From Actinomycetes bacterium (lineage in GTDB: Bacteria; Actinomycetota; Acidimicrobiia; Acidimicrobiales; Palsa-688): a DNA stretch of 5,467 nt. The translations under genes were made by a program, and so were the position numbers. Positions 1 through 5,061 of this stretch are shown here, one piece after another. Position 1 is the stretch's first letter. The number at the start of each line of letters is the position of its first letter. The stretch lies in NCBI GenBank assembly GCA_021827285.1, contig JAKAWM010000215.1:1-5467 (forward strand), in the 5' to 3' direction. Below the pieces are notes generated by a model that was given only the letters and a program-made list of their open reading frames with translations, had not been told where the DNA came from and did no database searches.

Positions 1-522
1 GGCCAGGCGGGGGTGTTCGCCGGCGGGGACGCGGTGGGCCAGGACATGACCGTCACCGCCGCCATCGGCCATGGCAAGCTGGCCGCCCGGGCCATTGACG
101 CCTACCTGGCCGGTACTGAGTACGTTCACCCCTCCCGCCACCCCCTAGCCGGCTTCGAGCGCCTCAATACCTGGTACTACTCCGACGCCGACCGCTCGGT
201 GCGGCCCCGGCTGGATGCGGCCCGGCGCATATCCACCTTCGACGAAGTCGTCGGGGGTTTGGATGCTGACACCGCCCTCTTCGAAGCCCGCCGCTGCCTT
301 TCCTGCGGCAACTGCTTCGAGTGCGACAACTGCTTCGGCGTCTGTCCCGATAATGCCGTCCTCAAGCTAAAAGAGGCGGCCAGCCAAGATGGTGCCTCGC
401 CTTTTGCCAGTGGAGGGGCGGGACGGCGCTACGCCTTCAACTACGACTACTGCAAGGGTTGCGGGTTGTGCGCTGCCGAGTGCCCGTCCGGCTCGATACT
501 GATGGAGCCGGAACGGACCTAG
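1..522 (+). CDS. NAD(P)/FAD-dependent oxidoreductase, GltD/DsrL-like, C-terminal part with two [4Fe-4S] motifs (5' truncated)
   Basis: The frame is open from base 1, so the true start lies left of the window; 173 residues are visible. The visible part opens with the end of a pyridine-nucleotide-disulfide oxidoreductase fold: FAGGD (residues 6-10) followed by TVTAAIGHGK, the usual FAD-contacting end of glutamate-synthase small-subunit-like flavoproteins. A ferredoxin-like tail follows, with Cys at 99, 102, 105, 108, 111 and 115 (the last four give CxxCxxCxxxCP) and a second CxxCxxCxxxCP at 151-161. Two [4Fe-4S] clusters are therefore expected, with electrons passing between NAD(P)H, FAD and an iron-sulfur partner in the cytoplasm. 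The arrangement FDEVVGGLD, CLSCGNCFECDNC, FNYDYCKGCG closely resembles, from memory, the C-terminus of DsrL and its relatives in organisms without sulfur oxidation. Residues 124-141 (Ala/Ser/Gly-rich) look like a linker longer than usual between the cluster motifs. The domain call is sure; the DsrL-type subfamily is likely; the physiological partner cannot be seen. Confidence 0.9.
   Translation, partial: GQAGVFAGGDAVGQDMTVTAAIGHGKLAARAIDAYLAGTEYVHPSRHPLAGFERLNTWYYSDADRSVRPRLDAARRISTFDEVVGGLDADTALFEARRCLSCGNCFECDNCFGVCPDNAVLKLKEAASQDGASPFASGGAGRRYAFNYDYCKGCGLCAAECPSGSILMEPERT
487..512 (+). terminator. Possible stem-loop at the end of the oxidoreductase gene
   Basis: There is a perfect 8-bp inverted repeat, TCCGGCTC (487-494) and GAGCCGGA (505-512), with a 10-nt loop. 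It ends 8 bases before the TAG stop at 520-522. No U-tract follows, so it is not a classical intrinsic terminator. U-poor hairpins have been proposed as terminators in high-GC actinobacteria, but codon constraint or chance could equally produce it. The call is weak. Confidence 0.2.
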
Positions 523-688
523 TGCCGTGCCCGACTGACCACTCACTTGCGGAGTTGACCACGGCGCAATAAGCAGCAAGCACTCAGGGAAGTCTTGGCG
601 TCTGCTGGTCGAGGCCCCAGGTTCGTCGACCTGCACGCAGTTGGCCCCCAGCTGAACGGGGACGGCTCTGTCCTGAGACTTCGACGCC

Positions 689-1249
689 TCAAAGCGCTCT
701 GGCGATGACCCGGGAGAGCGCGACGAGCCTGGGCCCGAAGCGGGAGCCAGGCACGGTAACAGTGAATATCGTCGTGCCCACCCGGGCTTCCAGCGATGTG
801 GTCGTCGCCGTGCTGGCCATGAACGCCTCTGAGCCGATGCCGCTGACGGCCGTCACGTGGAGAACCTGCTTTGACTTGATGAATGCCTTTTCCTCGTTCC
901 TGAACGTGCCCGCCGTGCCGAGCCCTCTCACGTATTCGATGATGACTACGAAGGCCTTGCCAGCAGGCCCATTGTCTTCGCCATAGGTACACATGGTCAT
1001 CGAGCCCGTCAGGCCGCCAACTGACAGGGGCAACGGCTTGCCTGGGAACCGCGGGTTTTGCACCCGGACACCGAGGGACCTGTTGATCTGGGTGCTCGAC
1101 ACCGGCCACGTGCAGTCGGGCGGCCTTAGCTTGCTTGCGAGACCGGCCGCCCCCGCGGAACTTAGGCCCACTGCACCTGTTGTGCTCAGGGCCGTGACGG
1201 CCACAAGTACGCAGGTCCGGCCAAGCGGTTTACGGCGTCTTCGGGTCAT
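689..1249 (-). CDS. Small secreted protein of unknown function, DUF3558-like in layout
   Basis: This 186-residue protein has a typical Sec signal peptide: a basic n-region (TRRRRK, residues 2-7), a hydrophobic stretch around 13-30, and small residues with a plausible AxA-type cleavage site near residues 32-38. Start choice: the ATG at 1249-1247 is preceded by AGGAG six bases upstream. The frame stays open upstream to 1327, but that extension would put 26 polar residues before the signal peptide. The mature part has just two cysteines, C46 (DCTWP) and C87 (MCTYG), a likely disulfide outside the cell, then GIGSEAF (137-143) and ARVGTTIFTVTV (155-166). The order Cys, short helix ending in LG, Cys-Thr-Tyr, GIG-EA, then a beta strand recalls actinobacterial DUF3558-type exported proteins. 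That is only a resemblance of layout. There is no lipobox, so it is probably released or cell-wall associated rather than a lipoprotein. It stands alone behind a 254-bp non-coding region, so it probably has its own promoter. Confidence 0.8.
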   Translation of the reverse strand: MTRRRRKPLGRTCVLVAVTALSTTGAVGLSSAGAAGLASKLRPPDCTWPVSSTQINRSLGVRVQNPRFPGKPLPLSVGGLTGSMTMCTYGEDNGPAGKAFVVIIEYVRGLGTAGTFRNEEKAFIKSKQVLHVTAVSGIGSEAFMASTATTTSLEARVGTTIFTVTVPGSRFGPRLVALSRVIARAL

Positions 1250-1255
1250 TTTGTT

Positions 1256-1260
1256 CTCCT
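1256..1260 (-). promoter_or_regulatory. Ribosome binding site of the secreted-protein gene
   Basis: On the minus strand AGGAG lies 6 bases before ATG 1249-1247. It fixes the start of the secreted protein and argues against the upstream in-frame start at 1327. Confidence 0.7.
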
Positions 1261-1317
1261 CGGGACGAGTTATCCAGGACCAGGTCACGGGTGTGCCGGG
1301 GCCAGTAGGTCTATTTT

Positions 1318-1349
1318 GGCGCTTCAAGTGCGCCCCTCACCCGGGGCGC
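1318..1349 (-). promoter_or_regulatory. Two overlapping, mutually exclusive hairpins in the probable leader of the secreted-protein gene
   Basis: Bases 1330-1336 (GCGCCCC) and 1343-1349 (GGGGCGC) form a perfect 7-bp, all-GC stem with a 6-nt loop. Bases 1318-1322 (GGCGC) and 1330-1334 (GCGCC) form a perfect 5-bp stem with a 7-nt loop. Both need 1330-1334, so only one can form at a time. They lie about 70-100 bases upstream of the start codon, inside the putative 5' leader. This could be a regulatory leader, an upstream-transcript terminator for the dehydrogenase gene, or just GC-rich chance. No U-tract follows on either strand. Confidence 0.3.
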
Positions 1350-1358
1350 CCGGTACTG

Positions 1359-1364
1359 ATTGTA
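1359..1364 (-). promoter_or_regulatory. Candidate -10 box (TACAAT) for the secreted-protein gene
   Basis: On the minus strand TACAAT matches five of six bases of the vegetative -10 consensus TATAAT. With a 17-bp spacer the -35 position (1382-1387) reads ATGCAA, a poor match to TTGACA. Transcription would begin near 1352 and give a leader of about 100 nt, with the GC hairpin at its 5' end. It was picked by eye in GC-rich DNA where such AT-rich hexamers are uncommon, but it is unverified. Confidence 0.3.
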
Positions 1365-1402
1365 AGCCGTAGGCCTGCCGGTTGCATCGGGTACATCCCC
1401 CA

Positions 1403-1432
1403 AGTGTTAGCCGTTGAGGTGCCCCTAACACT
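1403..1432. promoter_or_regulatory. Perfect 8-bp dyad, possible operator
   Basis: AGTGTTAG (1403-1410) is mirrored exactly by CTAACACT (1425-1432) across a 14-bp spacer. It lies in non-coding DNA between the stop of the dehydrogenase gene and the start of the secreted-protein gene. Its centre is about 65 bp upstream of the transcription start predicted from the TACAAT box, where an activator often binds. It is AT-richer than its surroundings. It could also be a transcript hairpin after the dehydrogenase gene, though no U-tract follows. The half-site shares bases with the CIRCE element, but sequence and spacing do not fit it. Confidence 0.35.
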
Positions 1433-1503
1433 CCGCCCTGCCATAGGGGCGTCGGCGGGTGGAGTGGACGCGGAAAGTGCTGGCCGTCCCAGGCTGGCTA
1501 ACG

Positions 1504-2553
1504 CTAATCGCCGCTCAGCTGGAGGACGACCTTCACGTCGTCGGGCTGGCGCTGGTAGGCCTCCTGCCAGCGTTCGAGCGGCACCCTCCGGGATATGACC
1601 CGGGCCAGCCAGGACGGGCCGGCCTTGGCCAGCGCCTCAGCAGCTGCCTCATAATGGCTGCGGTTGGCGTTCACCGACCCGAAGACCACGTCGTTTTCGA
1701 GCACCATGTGGCGGTTGATCTCCCCGGCATCGATGCCGAGGGACCGGCCCTTGGCCGACACGCCGGTCAGGCAGAGCACACCGTTGGCGGCCATGGCGTC
1801 CATGGCGTCGAAAACGAGCGAGCCCACCCCGGTGCATTCGAGTACCACGTCGGGGGCCAGCTTGGTGGAGGGGATATCGCCGTGGTGGTAGGTAGCGCCG
1901 AGGTCGGCCACCAACTGGGGCTTGGGCCCCGAACTGACCTGGTCCAGCACGTGCACCTGGAGGCCGCGCTGCACCCCGATCAGAGCGGCTAGCAGGCCGA
2001 TAGGTCCGGCGCCGGTCACCAGCACTATCTCGGGCGACCAGTTGGCCCGGGCGCCTATGTGGGATATCTGGTCCCAGGCTTTGGCCACCACGCTGGTCGG
2101 CTCGAGCAGGACGCCCAGGTCTCCGAGCTCGGGTGCCACCTTCACCAAGAAGTCTGGAGTGATGCGATAACGCTCGCGGGCGTAGCCGTGGTGGGCCTTG
2201 ATGCCCCACTCGGTGTAGTTGCCGTTGCGGCACATGTCCCACTGGCCCACGGCGCAGTTGGGGCAGGGGAGGGGGTCGGGCCGGCGCACGATGCCGACGA
2301 CCAGGTCGCCCGCGGCCAGCCCCGAACCCTCCGGTGCCTCCAGGACCCTGCCTATAGACTCGTGGCCGAGTGCCAGGCGTTCTTCTCCAGGAGGAGCCCA
2401 CCCGTAATCACCGGCGATTATCTCGAGGTCCGTGCCGCAGACGCCGACGGCAAGGGTCTGTACAAGCACAGGCCCGTCGCTGCTCGGCGGCTCGGGGAGG
2501 TCGGTAAGGCCGGCGGTGCCGGCCTTCAGGGGAACGACTGTGACAGCGCGCAT
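1504..2553 (-). CDS. Zinc-dependent glucose 1-dehydrogenase-like MDR oxidoreductase
   Basis: The 349-residue protein belongs to the medium-chain dehydrogenase/reductase superfamily. Enzymes of its nearest family oxidise aldoses such as D-glucose to the lactone with NAD(P)+. Visible landmarks are GVCGTD with catalytic-zinc ligand C39; GHE with H64-E65; LLEP with E151, where the glucose dehydrogenases supply another zinc ligand; a Rossmann motif GAGPIG (181-186); Asp204 at the end of the second strand; and GSVNANRSHYEAA (292-304), matching the VNxxxxH(F/Y) segment that contacts cofactor and sugar in archaeal glucose dehydrogenases. The structural-zinc lobe has only C97, C100 and C108; the usual first Cys is absent, with Asp93 close by. 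The start at 2553 fits the family N-terminus (MRAVTVVPL); an upstream start at 2718 would run antisense through yqgE. No Shine-Dalgarno sequence precedes the ATG, so translation may be leaderless. Exact substrate and NAD/NADP preference are inferred, not shown; Asp204 might favour NAD. Confidence 0.88.
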   Translation of the reverse strand: MRAVTVVPLKAGTAGLTDLPEPPSSDGPVLVQTLAVGVCGTDLEIIAGDYGWAPPGEERLALGHESIGRVLEAPEGSGLAAGDLVVGIVRRPDPLPCPNCAVGQWDMCRNGNYTEWGIKAHHGYARERYRITPDFLVKVAPELGDLGVLLEPTSVVAKAWDQISHIGARANWSPEIVLVTGAGPIGLLAALIGVQRGLQVHVLDQVSSGPKPQLVADLGATYHHGDIPSTKLAPDVVLECTGVGSLVFDAMDAMAANGVLCLTGVSAKGRSLGIDAGEINRHMVLENDVVFGSVNANRSHYEAAAEALAKAGPSWLARVISRRVPLERWQEAYQRQPDDVKVVLQLSGD

Positions 2554-2586
2554 GTTTGGAACCGTAGCCGAGGAATGATGTAAGCC
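2554..2586. promoter_or_regulatory. 33-bp divergent intergenic region between the dehydrogenase gene and yqgE
   Basis: The two start codons, at 2553 (-) and 2587 (+), lie back to back with 33 bp between them. Promoters for both directions must therefore overlap each other or reach into the coding sequences. I see no convincing -35/-10 pair. GAGGA at 2570-2574 is the best Shine-Dalgarno for yqgE but sits 12 nt from its ATG. No such sequence serves the dehydrogenase. Confidence 0.4.
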
Positions 2587-3183
2587 ATGCCAGACATACC
2601 CGAGCCCGGCAGTGCGGCAAACATGGGCCCGGGCCCTCTCCAGGGAAAGCTCCTGGTAGCCAGCCCGTCGCTCGCTGATCCGAACTTTTCGCGCACCGTG
2701 GTCCTGATGCTGGCCCACGGCGACCAGGGCGGCCTGGGCCTGGTCCTGAACCGGCCCAGCGTGACCGGCGTGGCATCGCCGCTGCCTCAGTGGGAGGATC
2801 TGGCGTCTGGCCCGGCGCTGGTTTTCGTGGGTGGACCGGTGAGCGAGGGTGCCATTTGCCTGGCCCAGGTCAAGTCCGAGGTGTCCGTGCCCAGCTCGGG
2901 GTTCTTACCCTTGCGGGGCACGCTCGGGACGGTGGACCTCGAGTCCGACCCCGCCTTCGTGGCCCCCTGGATCGACAAGCTCCGGATTTTCGCCGGCTAT
3001 GCCGGTTGGGGGCCGGGCCAGCTCGAATCCGAGATGGCGGCCGGCGCGTGGTGGACCTTCGACGCGGGCGACGACGATATCTTCAGCAGTGAACCCGAGG
3101 ACCTGTGGAAGCGGGTCCTCAGGCGTCAAGGAGGGCCTTGGGCCCTGGTGTCCGCCTACCCCGAGGACCCCTCTCTCAACTAG
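2587..3183 (+). CDS. yqgE: YqgE/AlgH family protein (UPF0301, DUF179)
   Basis: The 198-residue protein shows the family signature in order: GKLLVASPSLADPNF (20-34) with SRTVVLMLAH next, GLGLVLNRPS (49-58), VGGPV (81-85), and the strongly conserved segment FAGYAGWGPGQLE (135-147) followed by AAGAWW (151-156). The C-terminal part, DIFSSEPEDLWKRVLRRQGG, is also typical. Family members are soluble cytoplasmic proteins of about 185-200 residues. AlgH was named for an effect on alginate genes in Pseudomonas, but the biochemical role is unsettled. Start: ATG 2587 follows GAGGA at a longish 12-nt spacing. ATG 2623 (residue 13) would give a family-like N-terminus but has no ribosome binding site, and residues 1-16 are Pro/Gly/Ala-rich and not part of the fold. 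The gene is divergent from the dehydrogenase gene and converges on typA with only 3 bp between the stops. Confidence 0.93.
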   Translation: MPDIPEPGSAANMGPGPLQGKLLVASPSLADPNFSRTVVLMLAHGDQGGLGLVLNRPSVTGVASPLPQWEDLASGPALVFVGGPVSEGAICLAQVKSEVSVPSSGFLPLRGTLGTVDLESDPAFVAPWIDKLRIFAGYAGWGPGQLESEMAAGAWWTFDAGDDDIFSSEPEDLWKRVLRRQGGPWALVSAYPEDPSLN

Positions 3184-3186
3184 AGC

Positions 3187-5025
3187 TCACCGCTCCGCCG
3201 TATCGGGGCGAGCCTTGGCGCGAGCCCTGGCGCGGTCGGCTTGGGGGAGCACCAACTTGCGCAGGCGCACCGAAGCTGGCGTAACTTCGGCGCATTCGTC
3301 CTCGCGTAACCAGTCGAGTGCCTGCTCCAAGGAAAGGGAACGGGCCGGCGTCAGGCGCACGAGCTCTTCCGCGGTGGAAGACCGCATGTTGGTGAGCTTT
3401 CGTTCTTTCGTCGGGTTCACGTCCATATCGTCCCGGCGAGCATTTTCCCCCACGATCATGCCTTCATAGACCTCGGCAGTTGGCGCGACGAAAAGCGTGC
3501 CCCGTTCTTGCAGGTTCAACAAGGCATAAGTGGCGCAGCGCCCCGGGCGATCAGCGACCAGGGAGCCGTTCTGGCGGGTGCGGATCTCGCCCTGCCAGGG
3601 CTCCCAACCTTCGAGGACATGGTGGATCTGGGCTGTGCCCCTGCTCTCGGTCAACAGTTGGGAACGCAGCCCGATGAGACCGCGGGCGGGGACGAGCCAG
3701 TCCGTGCGCGCCCAGCCGGCACCGTGGCCGGCGACGTGCTGCATCCGGCCCTTGCGGGCCGATAGGAGCTGGGTGATGGTGCCCAGGTGCTCCTCGGGTA
3801 TATCGAGGGAAACCCTTTCTACCGGTTCGCAGAGGGTGCCGTCGATGGTCTTGGTCAGGACCTGGGGCTTGCCGACGGTGAGCTCGTAGCCCTCGCGCCG
3901 CATCAGCTCGACCAGCACCGCCAGGGCCAGCTCGCCCCGGCCCTGAACCTCCCAGGTGTCGGGGCGGTCGGTCGGGAGCACCCGCACCGAGACATTGCCT
4001 ACCAGCTCGGCGTCCAGGCGGCCTTTCACGAGGCGGGCGGTGAGCTTGTTGCCCTCTCGACCGGCCAGGGGCGAAGTGTTGACTCCCACAGTCATGGAGA
4101 TGGCCGGTTCGTCCACCCGGACGGGGGGGAGAGGCCGGGGATCGTCGGGGTCGGCCAGGGTGTCGCCGATCATGACATCGGGTATGCCGGCGATGGCGAT
4201 TATGTCCCCAGGGCCGGCCGCTCGCTCGCCTGCGTCCACCCGCTGAAGAGCCTCGGTGAAATAGAGCTGGCTCACCCGTACCCGTTGCACGCTGCCGTCC
4301 GGCTTGCAGCATGCCGCCATGTCACCCTTTTTGACCCAGCCCTGGTGTACACGGCAGATGGCTAGCCGCCCCACATAAGGCGAGGCGTCCAGGTTGGCTA
4401 CTAGCGCCTGGAAAGGGTGACCGTCCTCGTAGACCGGGGCGGGCACGTGGGACACGAGTAGTTCGAAGAGGATCTTGAGCCCGGGAGCATCGCCAACCTC
4501 CTCCGGGCTGAGCGCGGCTTGACCGGAGCGGGCGTTGCAGTAGACGACGGGGAAGTCGATCTGGTCCTCGCTCGCACCCAGGTTGATGAACAGGTCGTAG
4601 ACCGCGTCCAGGACCTCTGCCGGCCGCGCATCGTTTCGGTCCACCTTGTTGATGGCCACCACTATCGGGAGGCGCGCCTCGAGCGACTTGCGCAGCACGA
4701 AGCGGGTCTGGGGCAGGGGCCCCTCGCTGGCGTCCACCAGGAGCAGCACCCCGTCCACCATGGTGAGGCCCCTCTCCACCTCCCCGCCAAAATCGGCGTG
4801 CCCAGGGGTGTCAACGATGTTGACGGTGACGTCCCCGTAACCCACGGCCGTGTTCTTGGCCAGGATTGTGATCCCTTTTTCACGCTCCAGGTCCGTGTTG
4901 TCGAGGGCGCGTTCGGTGCCCAGGTCCGTCCCGGATTGGCGGAGCATGGCGTCTACCAGCGTCGTCTTGCCGTGGTCCACGTGAGCCACGATGGCGATGT
5001 TGCGTATGTCGGCGCGGTTCAACAT
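3187..5025 (-). CDS. typA: Translational GTPase TypA/BipA
   Basis: The 612-residue protein is full length for TypA (usually about 600-635). It is a ribosome-binding GTPase related to EF-G and LepA that supports 50S subunit assembly and stress or cold adaptation. All G motifs are intact: P-loop AHVDHGKT (14-21), switch I EKGITI with Thr53 (49-54), DTPGH (72-76), NKVD (126-129) and NARSG (164-168). Domain II, an EF-G-like domain (about 300-385) and the TypA-specific C-terminal domain follow; the diagnostic GENARRDDMDVNPTKERK and LTNMRSS lie at 527-550. This distinguishes it from LepA and EF-G. The start at ATG 5025 gives the standard N-terminus (NIAIVAHVDHGKTTL), and AAGGG (5035-5039) lies 9 nt upstream. 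The last 15 or so residues (RARARAKAR) form a basic Arg/Ala tail, probably unstructured. The gene is 36 bp downstream of the aarF-like gene on the same strand, so they probably share a transcript. Confidence 0.97.
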   Translation of the reverse strand: MLNRADIRNIAIVAHVDHGKTTLVDAMLRQSGTDLGTERALDNTDLEREKGITILAKNTAVGYGDVTVNIVDTPGHADFGGEVERGLTMVDGVLLLVDASEGPLPQTRFVLRKSLEARLPIVVAINKVDRNDARPAEVLDAVYDLFINLGASEDQIDFPVVYCNARSGQAALSPEEVGDAPGLKILFELLVSHVPAPVYEDGHPFQALVANLDASPYVGRLAICRVHQGWVKKGDMAACCKPDGSVQRVRVSQLYFTEALQRVDAGERAAGPGDIIAIAGIPDVMIGDTLADPDDPRPLPPVRVDEPAISMTVGVNTSPLAGREGNKLTARLVKGRLDAELVGNVSVRVLPTDRPDTWEVQGRGELALAVLVELMRREGYELTVGKPQVLTKTIDGTLCEPVERVSLDIPEEHLGTITQLLSARKGRMQHVAGHGAGWARTDWLVPARGLIGLRSQLLTESRGTAQIHHVLEGWEPWQGEIRTRQNGSLVADRPGRCATYALLNLQERGTLFVAPTAEVYEGMIVGENARRDDMDVNPTKERKLTNMRSSTAEELVRLTPARSLSLEQALDWLREDECAEVTPASVRLRKLVLPQADRARARAKARPDTAER

Positions 5026-5061
5026 GGTCTGGTGCCCTTGGGGACCTATGAAGACTACCGG

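Noticed and set aside
536..562. Direct repeat TGACCAC at 536-542 and 556-562, exactly 20 bp apart
   Set aside because: It lies between converging gene ends where no promoter is expected; a 7-bp repeat is short enough to be chance.
607..631. Inverted repeat GGTCGA / TCGACC with a 13-nt loop as a bidirectional terminator between the oxidoreductase and secreted-protein genes
   Set aside because: The stem is only 6 bp, the loop is long and no T-tract follows on either strand.
1250..1327. N-terminal extension of the secreted protein to an upstream start at 1327
   Set aside because: It would bury the signal peptide behind 26 polar residues, and AGGAG is well placed for the ATG at 1249.
993..1598. 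201-codon plus-strand reading frame across the secreted-protein gene and the following non-coding region
   Set aside because: It is antisense to a gene with a signal peptide and ribosome binding site, has no recognisable motif, and is the kind of open frame high GC creates by chance.
1649..2401. 250-codon minus-strand frame overlapping the dehydrogenase gene
   Set aside because: It is Pro/Arg/Gly-rich out-of-frame shadow of a clearly recognised MDR enzyme, with no domain of its own.
2554..2718. N-terminal extension of the dehydrogenase to an upstream start at 2718
   Set aside because: The extra 55 residues resemble nothing in the family and would lie antisense to the conserved start of yqgE; MRAVTVVPL at 2553 is the usual family N-terminus.
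3132..3146. AGGGCC-TTG-GGCCCT hairpin near the end of yqgE as a terminator
   Set aside because: It lies inside coding sequence 35 bases before the stop, has no T-tract, and GC palindromes of this size are common at this base composition.
3551..4312. 253-codon minus-strand frame inside typA
   Set aside because: It is out of frame with intact TypA and its composition is Arg/Pro/Gly-rich low complexity; no motif is seen.
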